From Candidatus Wallbacteria bacterium (GTDB lineage: Bacteria > Muiribacteriota > UBA6191 > JACPRK01), in assembly GCA_016190005.1 (NCBI GenBank), contig JACPRK010000049.1, positions 1 to 49,121 of the forward strand: a stretch of 49,121 nucleotides of DNA, read 5' to 3'. The notes beneath the pieces are model-generated. The model searched no databases and was not told the origin of the DNA. It saw only the letters and a list, made by a program, of their open reading frames with translations. Of this stretch, positions 18,601 to 27,707 are shown piece by piece. Position 1 is the first letter of the stretch. Every line of letters begins with the position of its first letter. Position numbers and translations under genes: made by a program.

Positions 18601-21600
18601 CGAAACCTGTACCCGAGTCACGCTCACGGGATCGTCTTCGATTGCGTCCGGGGCAGACCGGATCTCGCTCTACCGTTGGGAGCAGCTCCCGGTCCAGGGG
18701 ACTCCGCCCATCGATTTGCTCCCAAGTAGCTTCGAGCCGGTAGTGACCTTGCAGCCGACTCTGCCCGGCTCGTACAGCTTCAAGCTGACAGCTCTCACAA
18801 CGGGCAATCTACTTGCGCCAGACTCGGCGCCCATCACGGTCACGGTCGTCGAGAACACACCGCCGTTGATCTCCGGACTGCCGACCACGCTCACGACCAG
18901 CATCCAGGACGGGGTCCCTGCTCGGGTGCAACTGGCGGCCAATGCGGTTGACGCCACCGACCAGGCGGGTCTGACCTTCACCTGGACGCAGGACTCCGGG
19001 CCGACGGCAGTGACCCTGACGGGAAGGACCTCCCCGACCGTCGCCTTCGAAGTGCCGCAGGTCGGTGCGTACGCCTTCAGCCTGCGCGTAGAGGACCATC
19101 CGGGCTGCTCGGGCGTGACCACGTCCGTGCAGGTCGTGGCCGTGGCGAACCGTCAGCCGGTAGTGACGGCCCAGATCCAACCAGGCCCGATCGTCTTCGG
19201 CTCGCCAGTGGCCTTGACAGGAACCGTGAGCGACCCGGACCAGAACGACCCGGTCACGACTACGTGGGTCTTGACCCAGGGATTTGGAGGGCAGGCGATC
19301 CTGGACAACCCGCTGTCCCTGACCACGACGTTCACGCCGCCCCAAGCGGGCTTCTACGCCTTTCGACTTCATGCGAGCGATTCTCGAGGGGGTCAGGCAG
19401 TGTCGGGCGAAGTTGGACTGTCCGCGCTCGACCCTGGCACCCCGCAGAACCCTCCGGCGGTCCGGCTCGTGGACATGGCCATCCCCCGCCCGCTCATCAG
19501 CCAGGGACAGTCCACGCGGGTGACGCTGTCGCTGGTCAACGACGGCAACTCGGCTGCCGTCCTGAATCGCCGGCAGCTTCTCCTTTCGCGTGGCACCGAG
19601 GACCGCACGGCAGACTACTCGGTAACGGAAGCGCCCGAGAACTCGAGCGTGATTCCAGCCGGCGGCTCGACCCGGCTCGAGTTTCTGGTCACCCAGCAAT
19701 CGACGAACGCGGCCAGCCTCGGTCTCATCCGCATCCGGGCCGACCTGGCGGAGCAGCTGAGCACGGTTGGCGGCCTTTCGTTGGTCACCCGGGACTGGAC
19801 CGTCCAGACGCCTCCGCTGCTGCGCGTGCGCAGCGTGCGGCTGCCCCGACCGACCATCACTCAAGGACAGAAGGGCATCCCCGTGGATGTGGAAGTCGCC
19901 AACGAAGGGCAGGCGGAGCTTCTGGTCAGCCTTGCCGCGCTCGATTTCGCCAACACGCGAAGGAGCTTGGCAACCGACTATCAGGTCCGAGGCCCGACAG
20001 AGGCAGTGTCGCTCCTGGAGAGCACCGCGACTACCTTCAGCTTCTTGGTGGACACCCAGACCTTTGCGGATACTCGCAACTCGCCGGTGACCGTCCGATT
20101 CCGCGCCCGAGCCATTGACCGCAACACCGGCCTGTCAGTAGCGGCTAGCCGGGTCGACACGTCCACTGGATCGACCTGGTCCGTCCAGGGAAAGCCAAGG
20201 CTTTCCGTGGCCCTACAAGCCCCCTCTTCCTCGGTTCTGTCGGCCAGCGTGACCTCATTGCTGACGCTCACGGTGACCAACGAGGGCGAAGGCGCCAACG
20301 AGGCGGCAGCGGCCGTCGTCGATTCCGTGCAGATTGAGTCGAGATTTGGCTCCGTGATCGCGACACCCGTGGCGAACCCCACGGGCACGACTCTGGAGCA
20401 CAACCGCTCTACCACCGTCACCCTGCGGATGAGCGCCGGCAACTTCAGGTTTACCTCGGATCGCGTCAGCGCGGTTGTGTTCTACCACGACGCCAATGAT
20501 CCCTCGACGGGCTACGCGCCCGCTAGGTCCGAGGAGCTCGCATTCACTTTGCGGCCACCGCCGTCCATCTCTGACTTTGGAGCCACGCCGCAGGTGGTGA
20601 GCGCTGCAGAGTCGACGAGCTTGCGCGTGTCGGCGCAGGGAGCGGGGCCCTTCACGTACCAATGGAGCCGAGTGTCCGGGCCGGCTGATCTCGTATTCGG
20701 CACGCCCACGGCCCGGGAGACCAGCGCCCGGGCAACCGCCACCGGCACGGCCGTGGTGCGGATCGTCGTGACGGACTCAGCGGCCGAGTCCGTTCAAACG
20801 ACGTTTTCATTCCGGATCAACGCCGAGCCAACTGCACAGTTCGAGTTGCCCGCCCGCACCTTCACGGGTGCTCAGCTGACGTTGGATGCCCGCAGCAGCG
20901 CCGATCCGGATGGCCCTGTCCGGAGCTACCAGTGGTCCGCTCAACCGGCGTTGCCCATAGCGAGCAGCACAGCCGCCCTGACCACGCTAGTGGCCCAGAG
21001 CACGGGCAGCTACGGGATCCGGCTGGCGGTCACGGATGCCGATGGGAAGCAGAGCTCGCTCGAGCGGCAACTGACCGTGATCGACGACCAGCTGCCGGAT
21101 GCGGTCGCCTCGATCACGCCCTCGGGGCTGCTGCGGTCTTCCGATGGCCTGCCGGTCGTGGTCACTCTGGTCGGAAGCGCCAGTAGTGACCCCGACCCGG
21201 GCACCGTCTTGACTTACGAGTGGCGCGGACCTACGGAGCCCATCGGGGCGACACCGTCGTTTCCCGCCAGTGCCGTGACAACGGTTCGCCTGCCGGCTGC
21301 GGGTACCTTCGTCTTCCGACTGACCGTCAAGGACGAACTGGGAGCCTCGAGTTCTGCCGACGTCTCGGTGACGGCGGATTTCAACAGCCGACCGATCCCC
21401 CGGGTTGCAGTGACGCCCGCCGGTCCCACCTATATCTCGACGGACCGCGCTCCGGTCCTGGTGCGGCTCGACGCCTCGGCCTCCTCGGACCCCGACCTCG
21501 CGGACCTGGGCAGCCTGACCTATGCGTGGAGCGCCAGCGTGACGCCGACCACGACCCTGCCGATCCGGATCCTGCCGGACAGCGCCGCCCCGACGGTGAC

Positions 21601-24475
21601 GCTCTCGATGCCGGCCGCGGGGAGCTATCGGGTGCGGCTCATCGTGCAGGATCCGGGTGGTGCCTCCGACTCGCTCGAGAGGACGCTGGAAGTCACTGCG
21701 AATGCCTCGCCACGGTCGGTGATCTCGGGGAACCTGACGACACCGTCCGTCAATGGCCGGGCTGCTTCGCTCCTGCTGGACGGCAGTTCGAGCGCTGATC
21801 CGGACGGCGAACCGATCCAGTACCGGTGGCGAGTCCTTTCGGGATCGGCAACGCCGGCCGCGACCCGCACTGCGCGAGCCATGTTTACGTTGCCGGCCCC
21901 GGGGAAGGCGGACGTGGAGCTGCGAGTCACGGATCCGCGCGGCGCCGAGGCGGCGAGGCAGGTCACGCTGGAATCGCTCATCAACAACGGCCCGAGCATC
22001 GAGGTTCACCCCAGGATGCCGGCGCTGGAGATCCCGGGGGCCGCCGCCTTCGCGCTTCTGCTGCCCGGAGGCGCGGCGCGTACGTTCGAGCTGGATGCCA
22101 GCCTCACGTCCACGCGTTTCCCCCCGCAGAACTTCAGCTGGTCGGCGATCGGTGGACTCAGTCTGCAGGGCGCGGCGACAGCGGTCGTCAGAACGACTCT
22201 GAGCCAGCCGGGGACCTACACCTTCCAGCTGCGGGCGCGCGATGCCGTGGGGGCCGAATTTTCCAGGAGCTTCGATGTCCTGGCGCAGCTCGACACGGAT
22301 TCAGATGGGATGCCGGACGTGTTCGAGATTCAGAGTGGCTTCAACCCAGGCGATCCGACGGACGCTGGCGGCGACGCGGACGGAGACGGTGTCACGAATG
22401 CGCGCGAGTTCCTCGGCGGCACCAGCGCGCGCAACCCGGACACTGACGGCGACCTGGCGCGCGACGGTCTAGACAGCAGCCCCCTGGATCCGCTGCTCCG
22501 ACGGCCGCGGGCCGACGCCGGAAAGGACCGGACGGTCGACCCAGGTCTGGTGGTGCTGGACGGCTCGCGGAGCGCCGATCCGACCGGCCAGCCGCTGAGC
22601 TTCAGCTGGCGCCAGACCGGCGGGCCCGAGACGGTGAGCTCGCCGGCAGCGGTCGCGACGCCCTCGGTGGTCCTGCGCCGGGCGACGCAACCGGACCAAC
22701 CGTATCTTTTCACTCTCACAGTCGCAAGCACTCAAACGAGTACGCCGAGCACCGTGCGGATCGCCGTCAGGGACCTGCCACCCGTGGCCGTAGCGGGAGC
22801 GCCTGCCGACTTGACCGCGGGCTCCAGCGTCGCCCTGGACGGGGCGGCCTCCTACGACCTGAATGGCGATTCTCTGCAGTACAGCTGGAGCGCGGATGGC
22901 ACCAACCCCGCCCCCGGAGGTCTCTCCGGCGCCACGGAATCCACGCCCAGATTCACGAGCGCGGTGCCGGGTCGCTACAAGTTCCACCTGTCCGTTCGCG
23001 CCAACGGTCGGGATGCGACTGCCGCCGCCTCACAGACGGTTCGCGTGATCGAGGCGCAGGCCAAGCGGCTGCCTCCGACGGCCAATGCAGGGCTCGACTT
23101 AGTTGGACGCGCTGGCACGGCAGTCCAACTTGACGGACATGAGAGTTTCAATCCATCGGGCGCGAAGCTGGCCTACGCATGGTCGGTGGCACGCATGCCG
23201 GCGGCAGCGGCGGCGGGCGTTGGATTCCAGGAGGCGTCCGATCCCAGACCGCTGGTGACCTTCCCCGCGGCCGGAGAGTACACGCTCCAGCTGATCGTGA
23301 GCGAGGTTGGCGATTCGACACGTGTCTCCGAGCCGGCATTCGTGCGAGCGTTCGTGCAACCCAGTGGGACGGCTCGGCTGCCGCGGGCTGTGGCTGGAGC
23401 GGACCGTGTGGTGGCCGCAGGCTCGACCGTGATGATGGACGCCCGGGAGAGCTCCAACGGGGGTACCGGAGCACTCGCCTACACGTGGCGGCAGCTCTCC
23501 GGTCCACCCGTGCAGGTCCAGACAAGCTCGGCCCTGTGGGCGTGGACCGCGGGCCTGGCGGCAGAGCACCGCTTCGAATTGACGGCCTCGGGGGCCGGAG
23601 GCGTCGGACCACCCGACTCCGTGAGAGTCCTGGTCATTGACGCGAACACGCACCCGCCGCTGGCCTCGGCCCGGCTGCGAGGAATCTCACCGACGGCGGG
23701 AGAGCTGCGGGTGACGGCCAATTCTCAGTCAGGCACTCTTTTCACTCTGGATGGAACGGCAAGCCTCGATCCCGACGGCGATGCCCTCATCTACCGCTGG
23801 CAACAGATCGAGGGGCCGCTTGTGGCTCTCTCGGCGCCGGACAGCGCAGTGACCTCATTCACGGCCTTTACAAGCCGGGTGTACGGGTTCCGGCTGCGGG
23901 TCGGGGACGGCGACTACGTGAGCGAAACGGAGCTGTTCGTGGTGGTGGACACGGAGCTGAACCAAGTGCCGAAGGCCGTGATCGCCAACTTGCCGGCCAC
24001 GAGCATCTCTACCGGTGCGGTCGTCGTGCTGGACGGCTCGGGCAGCGTCGACGGGAACAGGCAGGGACTGATCTTCCGCTGGTTCCAGACCGCAGGGCCA
24101 TTCGTGGACATCGAACAGGCCAACCAGCCGGTGGCCCGCGTACGCGTGACAGCCCTTGGTCAGTACGCCTTCGCGCTGAGCGTGGACGACGGCAACGATC
24201 GCAGTATGCCAGCGCGGGTCACTTTTGACGCGGTTGCGGGTGCTGCGCTGCCGCCAGCCGTCGACCCGAGAACTGGTGGCCAGGGGACGGCTGCAGCCGA
24301 CGGCGGCGGGGGTGGTGGCTGCGGCCTGGGGACGCGAGCTCGCGGGCAAGTCGACCTGGCGTTGCTAGTGGCCTTGGTGTCCGTTGGGCTTGCGATGAGA
24401 AGGCGAGGATCGGCCAGGCTCAGGAGACTGGGAGTTGAGCGCGATCGGCAGCCTGGGGATTACGGCAGACGCTGA
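15593..24475 (+). CDS. Giant CARDB/PKD surface protein with C-terminal sorting tail
   Basis: 2960 aa from GTG 15593 with AGGAGG 5 bases upstream. Signal peptide to about residue 35 (VAAQ). At least eight CARDB-like adhesive repeats start near residues 159, 281, 494, 609, 735, 1288, 1406 and 1532, with the pattern VQ-PP-L-V-S followed by S-QGQ and V-V-N-G. PKD/REJ-type Ig domains (YSWEKLSGP, YTWRQLSGPP, YRWQQIEGP) fill about 405-485, 900-1280, 1650-2220 and 2300-2880. A D-rich calcium-repeat segment lies at about 2233-2300. The end has Gly6-Cys (Cys 2910), a TM helix (VDLALLVALVSVGLAM) and RRR, the tripartite layout of MYXO-/JDVT-CTERM sorting signals. Role inferred: an adhesive or scaffold protein held at the surface after processing. 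The last 56 bases overlap the convergent gene. Confidence 0.9.
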   Translation: MLESGRRPTPVRRVWPLAALLALAALGAAPGPVAAQELLLRQVSVSRSLVSTVAAAQVTIVVQNLSTTETGVISRLEPTFLANGVDVSNTYSIPPAQKGAFSLAPLEVQTRTFDVTVQQTTPRGFTVIRAAFQTVATVLRIDSVESSWTVQSAPQVSVVSVSPSQPKVSRGQKLTVRVTVRNGGDASAVLQSAELNFGVTSSADVFNSDYSVASLVDLPIGGNSSTNIDFDVTVGPTAPTGLAQLRLKGSLLEASSGVSIEPTSAFRNRPGSWIVQRPPDLRVLSIQPEKTFLSVGDTMVVTVTLANLGETDVVTQNVVLQTGREPSVAAESLGDLRPGDFLLAGRQRSIRFLLAHRPATVSGAVTLITSLTVTNANSGERFTLQSGNALILARANPVVTISPSQSSVRVGTPVALSGVVTERSEAVSFVYSWEKLSGPTITGPQGVETDRFTFTASAIGTLNFRLRVRDNLGGQAEAIAQVQVTDPFIDPGPFLRVRSIRAPAFVSQGQSTPVSVELENAGDQAADLTLGNTLEFQDRNQIGVSGDYSVTPAPANTVSLAAGTSTTMRYVVDISGSAQTGRVDLRSTLSGLKDHDFGPWYWVVQKPAEIEVLGFEPTLAQRRVSRGQRSSIDVVFPIRNSGEAAARITTVDLFIGPGGLIHPDFVFDEPPQFDSTLTAFGKGLVRMKLRVLPTAPTGPTTLAAFVTALDANSAKALFTQTAQEHREQLIIERPAELSIEGIQRSTSFISFLGDPVDITISVRSAGESAATSLLAQGQRAAEYTVDKIPRSSPVLPILRTENVRETPEEFPKEPFTEVARAGSGEVVQLHASYTLRDPLLSFEGGPMAEVLQVRFFDGNDRSPASELFSPPFSSGVFLLGNHDPGSVPKTTPESPVIGVDGKVRVTLDANTRDDDSDIIFHTWTPVQQPLLPTPTLTAPRARVTTFEASEPGLYEFELAVTDERGGRARPVDRRGVELPLGRVRVLVHRLPVLSATKDKTGTVETCTRVTLTGSSSIASGADRISLYRWEQLPVQGTPPIDLLPSSFEPVVTLQPTLPGSYSFKLTALTTGNLLAPDSAPITVTVVENTPPLISGLPTTLTTSIQDGVPARVQLAANAVDATDQAGLTFTWTQDSGPTAVTLTGRTSPTVAFEVPQVGAYAFSLRVEDHPGCSGVTTSVQVVAVANRQPVVTAQIQPGPIVFGSPVALTGTVSDPDQNDPVTTTWVLTQGFGGQAILDNPLSLTTTFTPPQAGFYAFRLHASDSRGGQAVSGEVGLSALDPGTPQNPPAVRLVDMAIPRPLISQGQSTRVTLSLVNDGNSAAVLNRRQLLLSRGTEDRTADYSVTEAPENSSVIPAGGSTRLEFLVTQQSTNAASLGLIRIRADLAEQLSTVGGLSLVTRDWTVQTPPLLRVRSVRLPRPTITQGQKGIPVDVEVANEGQAELLVSLAALDFANTRRSLATDYQVRGPTEAVSLLESTATTFSFLVDTQTFADTRNSPVTVRFRARAIDRNTGLSVAASRVDTSTGSTWSVQGKPRLSVALQAPSSSVLSASVTSLLTLTVTNEGEGANEAAAAVVDSVQIESRFGSVIATPVANPTGTTLEHNRSTTVTLRMSAGNFRFTSDRVSAVVFYHDANDPSTGYAPARSEELAFTLRPPPSISDFGATPQVVSAAESTSLRVSAQGAGPFTYQWSRVSGPADLVFGTPTARETSARATATGTAVVRIVVTDSAAESVQTTFSFRINAEPTAQFELPARTFTGAQLTLDARSSADPDGPVRSYQWSAQPALPIASSTAALTTLVAQSTGSYGIRLAVTDADGKQSSLERQLTVIDDQLPDAVASITPSGLLRSSDGLPVVVTLVGSASSDPDPGTVLTYEWRGPTEPIGATPSFPASAVTTVRLPAAGTFVFRLTVKDELGASSSADVSVTADFNSRPIPRVAVTPAGPTYISTDRAPVLVRLDASASSDPDLADLGSLTYAWSASVTPTTTLPIRILPDSAAPTVTLSMPAAGSYRVRLIVQDPGGASDSLERTLEVTANASPRSVISGNLTTPSVNGRAASLLLDGSSSADPDGEPIQYRWRVLSGSATPAATRTARAMFTLPAPGKADVELRVTDPRGAEAARQVTLESLINNGPSIEVHPRMPALEIPGAAAFALLLPGGAARTFELDASLTSTRFPPQNFSWSAIGGLSLQGAATAVVRTTLSQPGTYTFQLRARDAVGAEFSRSFDVLAQLDTDSDGMPDVFEIQSGFNPGDPTDAGGDADGDGVTNAREFLGGTSARNPDTDGDLARDGLDSSPLDPLLRRPRADAGKDRTVDPGLVVLDGSRSADPTGQPLSFSWRQTGGPETVSSPAAVATPSVVLRRATQPDQPYLFTLTVASTQTSTPSTVRIAVRDLPPVAVAGAPADLTAGSSVALDGAASYDLNGDSLQYSWSADGTNPAPGGLSGATESTPRFTSAVPGRYKFHLSVRANGRDATAAASQTVRVIEAQAKRLPPTANAGLDLVGRAGTAVQLDGHESFNPSGAKLAYAWSVARMPAAAAAGVGFQEASDPRPLVTFPAAGEYTLQLIVSEVGDSTRVSEPAFVRAFVQPSGTARLPRAVAGADRVVAAGSTVMMDARESSNGGTGALAYTWRQLSGPPVQVQTSSALWAWTAGLAAEHRFELTASGAGGVGPPDSVRVLVIDANTHPPLASARLRGISPTAGELRVTANSQSGTLFTLDGTASLDPDGDALIYRWQQIEGPLVALSAPDSAVTSFTAFTSRVYGFRLRVGDGDYVSETELFVVVDTELNQVPKAVIANLPATSISTGAVVVLDGSGSVDGNRQGLIFRWFQTAGPFVDIEQANQPVARVRVTALGQYAFALSVDDGNDRSMPARVTFDAVAGAALPPAVDPRTGGQGTAAADGGGGGGCGLGTRARGQVDLALLVALVSVGLAMRRRGSARLRRLGVERDRQPGDYGRR

Positions 24476-25475
24476 CCAGGACCGTCAAAGTCGCCGGCAG
24501 CACGAATGCCGTCAGCTCTCCGAAAATCCGCAGCTCGACGATGTTCCCTACCAGCAGCAGGCTTCCGCAGGCCATCAGGCCAGCCCACAGCACCCGGCGC
24601 AGAAACCCGGATTCGATGTGCCGGTAGAGCAGCAGTGCAGGCAACCAGGCGTACCCCAGGCTCGACAGTAGGTAGGGGTACACGATCGGCAGCTGCAGCG
24701 CCCGCAGGTTGCCCGCCACCGACCACTCCCACAGGCCTTGGCCTGGATTGGTCGCGAACAGCCATGTCAACCACGCCTTGACCGCGCTCCAGCAGGCGAC
24801 CTGAGCGACGACGTGCCGGGCGAGAGATTCTCCCGGGCAGCGGCCCCACTCGGTCAGCAGGAAGGCCATGGTGAGGAAGCAGGTCGTCTCGCGGTTGATC
24901 GTCCCAATGGCAAACGTCAGATAGTAGAGCCACAAGCGCCGGTCGTGCAGGAACAGCAGGCCCAGCACGCTGAAAAGCACAGACGGCACGTCGCTCGGAT
25001 ACCGGAGCGGCAGGGCTCGAGGCAACACGAAGGCATAGGGGAGCACCCACAGGAGGCTGAGGGCCAGCATCGACGTCAGGATCTGCCCGGTGACGAAGCG
25101 CGCCAGGTACGCCCGAAAGGCGACGACCAGGGCAAACGTCGAGATGAACTCCACGACGGCAAAGACCCGCCCCGATTCACTTCCGATGACCGGAAGATCC
25201 AGCCTGCAGAGCTGGTCAACGAGCCAGGGAACCAGAAAGCGGTACTGGAACGGAACGCTGGCCCGCCCGGTTCGCAACATGTCGGGCGTGGCGCGTTCGT
25301 ACGGTCCGGTCAACGACAGCCGATAGTCGACGAAGTTGTAGGCCATCACCGCCGCGATGGCCAAGAAGAGCGCGAACATGGTCCGCTGCCAGCGCCGGTG
25401 AACTTCGTCGCTCACCGGTGGCGGGGTCCCGCCCGAGGCGCTGGGGAAAGAGACGGTCGAATCTGCTGGCATCAT
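24420..25475 (-). CDS. Polytopic membrane protein, GT-C-like in layout
   Basis: 351 aa from the first of two ATGs (25475/25472). A Pro/Ser N-terminus of about 30 residues precedes eight or nine hydrophobic segments (e.g. MFALFLAIAAVMAYNFV, WLPALLLY). Conserved-looking loops include VPFQYRFLVPWLVDQL and IGTINRETTCFLTMAF. Loop motifs of the YR-LVPWL and NRET kind occur in uncharacterised membrane proteins of environmental bacteria that look like lipid-linked sugar transferases (GT-C). The typical D-x-D/E-x-D in the first loop is not seen, so I do not assign activity. Its 3' end overlaps the giant gene's 3' end by 56 bases on the opposite strand. No clear Shine-Dalgarno was found. 25476-25617 upstream shows nothing I can name. 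Confidence 0.75.
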   Translation of the reverse strand: MMPADSTVSFPSASGGTPPPVSDEVHRRWQRTMFALFLAIAAVMAYNFVDYRLSLTGPYERATPDMLRTGRASVPFQYRFLVPWLVDQLCRLDLPVIGSESGRVFAVVEFISTFALVVAFRAYLARFVTGQILTSMLALSLLWVLPYAFVLPRALPLRYPSDVPSVLFSVLGLLFLHDRRLWLYYLTFAIGTINRETTCFLTMAFLLTEWGRCPGESLARHVVAQVACWSAVKAWLTWLFATNPGQGLWEWSVAGNLRALQLPIVYPYLLSSLGYAWLPALLLYRHIESGFLRRVLWAGLMACGSLLLVGNIVELRIFGELTAFVLPATLTVLVSVCRNPQAADRAQLPVS

Positions 25476-25617
25476 GCGGCAGTCTACGGTCGAGCAGGGG
25501 TCAGGAGGATCGCGGTCGTTCCCCGCATGAAGAACGCCTCCGACATCTTACCGGGACCGTGCCGCAGCTGTCGACGTCCCACTGGGTGAGCGCGCGGTTC
25601 ATGGGTCAGCTCCCCGC

Positions 25618-25665
25618 TCATCCTGAGCCTTTGGGTAAGCTCAGGACATGGTTGTCGAAGGATGA
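25618..25665. repeat. Dispersed palindromic repeat, copy 4
   Basis: The outer arms TCATCC and GGATGA pair, as do the inner arms CCTGAGC and GCTCAGG; it also contains TTGTCGAAGG. This is the most complete copy in the window. It lies 5 bases beyond the stop of the TerB-like gene and could fold at the end of that operon's transcript. No U-run follows, so I do not call it an intrinsic terminator. Confidence 0.7.
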
Positions 25666-25670
25666 TCTGC

Positions 25671-26216
25671 TTACCCGAAGTGGATGCGGTCCTTGAGCTT
25701 CGCGGCGATGCGCTGCGCGCGCTCGCGCGGGATGCCGGACTTGCGGCGGAAGACTTCGAGGACGTCGTCCTCCCACTCGCCGGCTCCGTCGGCCAGGCTC
25801 AGCTCCACGAGCATCTCGTAGACGGCCTCGCGGACCGGCCCGTCCGGCAACCGCGCGGCGATCGCTTCGGTGTGCTCCAGGAGCGCATCCTCGTCGGACC
25901 GGATCGCGTCGATGCGCCGGGCCGCGGCCTCCAGTGACTGTTCCACGTCGGCGTCCTCCTGATTCCACGCCCAGGGCAACCGCCAGACGTCGCTGCGCAG
26001 CAGGCGCAGCTCTTCTTCCGTCACCTCGCCGTCGGCCAGGACGCTCACCTCGAGCGCCTCCAGCACGGCCAGGTTCTGGTCCGGCGTGAGCGACTCGAAG
26101 ACCGAGTCGGCGAAGAGCCGTTTGAGGGCGCGTCTCCAGACGTTCATCGACCGTTTCGCGGCTCCCGGCGCGGCATTGCGCGCGGGCCGCGCTCCATCCT
26201 TGGCGGACTCTAGCAT
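25671..26216 (-). CDS. TerB-like helical protein
   Basis: 181 aa; GAGGAGG lies about 8 bases before the ATG. After a basic N-terminal 30 residues comes a TerB-type all-helical domain: NLAVLEALEVSVLADGEVTEEELRLL in the first half and MLVELSLADGAGEWEDDVL in the second, the two acidic ADGE/ADGA sites typical of this family. It ends in a basic helix (RAQRIAAKLKDRIHF). TerB-like proteins are cytoplasmic or membrane-associated metal-site proteins, often of unknown job; tellurite resistance applies only to a few. It follows the SulP gene by 15 bases, so it is the last gene of a carbonic anhydrase / SulP operon. A link to bicarbonate transport is inference. Confidence 0.82.
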   Translation of the reverse strand: MLESAKDGARPARNAAPGAAKRSMNVWRRALKRLFADSVFESLTPDQNLAVLEALEVSVLADGEVTEEELRLLRSDVWRLPWAWNQEDADVEQSLEAAARRIDAIRSDEDALLEHTEAIAARLPDGPVREAVYEMLVELSLADGAGEWEDDVLEVFRRKSGIPRERAQRIAAKLKDRIHFG

Positions 26217-26231
26217 CGCGATCGCCTCCTC

Positions 26232-27686
26232 TCAAGCCACCTCGGGCTCGATCGCCTGGGCGGCGCCGCCGAGCTTGCCCGAGAGTTTCAGGACCACCGG
26301 ATAGAGCGCGAGCGCGCTGACGACTCCGACCAGGAAGTTGGTCACCAGAACCATCACCGCGGTGTAGACCATCATGGCCGTTTCGAGTCGCCCCATCACC
26401 AGCACCTCGCGGATCTCGGCCGGCTTGACCATGTTGAAGGCCACATAGAGGAGGATGCCGCCAATGCAGGCCAGCGGGACCTGCTCCAGGTAGCTGGCCA
26501 GGTAGACCGCCAGCAACAGCTTCAGGACCGCCTTGAAGATGCCGGCCAGCGGCGAGACGGCCCCGAGCTTGATGTTGGTGGCGGTGCGGGCGAGCGCGCC
26601 GGTGTGCGGGAAGCCGTTCATCAGGGGGACGAGGATCTGGACCATGCCCTGACCCCAGAACTCCTTGCTGGAGTGGAAGGTGTGGCCCGGGTTCTCGGCC
26701 AGGCGATCCGCCATCCGGGAGCAGAGCAGGCTCTCGAGCGCGGAGATGAAGATGATGCTGACCACCAGCACCGCGAAGTCGGCCAGGTAGGAGGCCGAGA
26801 GCTGCAGGGCTTCCGGGGGGGTGAAGACCCAGAAGTCCGTCGGGATCTTGCCGAAGCGGTCGGCCACGGTGGCCAGTCCCTTGCTGGACCAGGCCGTGGC
26901 GGCGATGGCCGAGCAGAAGCCGATCGAGATGAGCGGAGCTGGGATGTAGATGGAGATGAGCTGTAGCCCCTTGGTGATGGCGAACGTCAGGAGGGCCAGG
27001 AAGATGGCGTAGCCGTTTACCTCGCCCAGGTGCTCGGCGATGGTCGAGAGCTTCGCGAGAAACGTCGTGCCCATCTTGGCTTGCAGGCCCAGGATGTCGC
27101 CCGATTGCGAGAGCGCGATGGTGCCCGCGATGCCGACGGTGAAGCCGACGACGATGGAGTGCGGGACCATCTCGACGAACCGTCCCAGCCGCGCCAAGCC
27201 CATCAGCAGCAGGATCACGCCCGCCGCGAGCGAGGCCGAGACCAGGAACGGGTGGCCGTGCTTGGCGACGGCGGCGGCGATGATCGGGATGAAGGCGGCG
27301 GTGGGGCCGTAGACCTGGTACTTGGAGCCGCCGAAGAGCGCTCCGACCAGGCCGGCGACCGCGCCACCCAGGATGCCCTGCTCGGGACGCAGGCCGGACG
27401 CCATGGCGAACCCCATGGCGAGCGGGATGGCCACCATGGCGACCACTAGCCCGGCGGTGAAGTCTCGCAGGACGTTCAGGTACCAGGGGCCGCGCGCCAG
27501 GTCTTCATAGCGCTCGTCCAGCGGCGTGAGGAAGTAGCGGAGCCTGGCGGCCAGCCCACTCTCGGAGGCCTCCCGGAGCGGGGCCGGTCCGAGGGATGCG
27601 TGGTGTCGGGCACCGGGCAGGTCCGTGCGGCTGGTTCCGTGGCGATGGGAGTCCTGTGAGTGAGTTTCGTTAGCGTTCATCATCAT
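26232..27686 (-). CDS. SulP-family anion (probably bicarbonate) transporter without STAS domain
   Basis: 484 aa. Three ATGs stand in a row (27686, 27683, 27680); AAGGA is 3, 6 or 9 bases before them, favouring the second or third. A His-rich 60-residue N-terminus precedes the SulP core: FTAGLVVAMVAIPLAMGFAM, GSKYQVYGPTAAFIPIIAA, VGFTVGIAGTIAL, ISALESLLCSRMAD and the family's paired helices. The chain stops shortly after the last helix; the cytosolic STAS domain of most SulP proteins is absent. Placement 21 bases after a beta-carbonic anhydrase gene points to bicarbonate as substrate, as in other SulP/CA pairs; the sequence alone cannot exclude sulfate. Confidence 0.9.
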   Translation of the reverse strand: MMMNANETHSQDSHRHGTSRTDLPGARHHASLGPAPLREASESGLAARLRYFLTPLDERYEDLARGPWYLNVLRDFTAGLVVAMVAIPLAMGFAMASGLRPEQGILGGAVAGLVGALFGGSKYQVYGPTAAFIPIIAAAVAKHGHPFLVSASLAAGVILLLMGLARLGRFVEMVPHSIVVGFTVGIAGTIALSQSGDILGLQAKMGTTFLAKLSTIAEHLGEVNGYAIFLALLTFAITKGLQLISIYIPAPLISIGFCSAIAATAWSSKGLATVADRFGKIPTDFWVFTPPEALQLSASYLADFAVLVVSIIFISALESLLCSRMADRLAENPGHTFHSSKEFWGQGMVQILVPLMNGFPHTGALARTATNIKLGAVSPLAGIFKAVLKLLLAVYLASYLEQVPLACIGGILLYVAFNMVKPAEIREVLVMGRLETAMMVYTAVMVLVTNFLVGVVSALALYPVVLKLSGKLGGAAQAIEPEVA

Positions 27687-27707
27687 GTGTCCTTGCGACT
27701 AGCGGGC

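Noticed and set aside
25671-26216. Tellurite-resistance gene in the strict sense
   Set aside because: Only the TerB fold is present, with no other ter genes; the operon points to bicarbonate transport.
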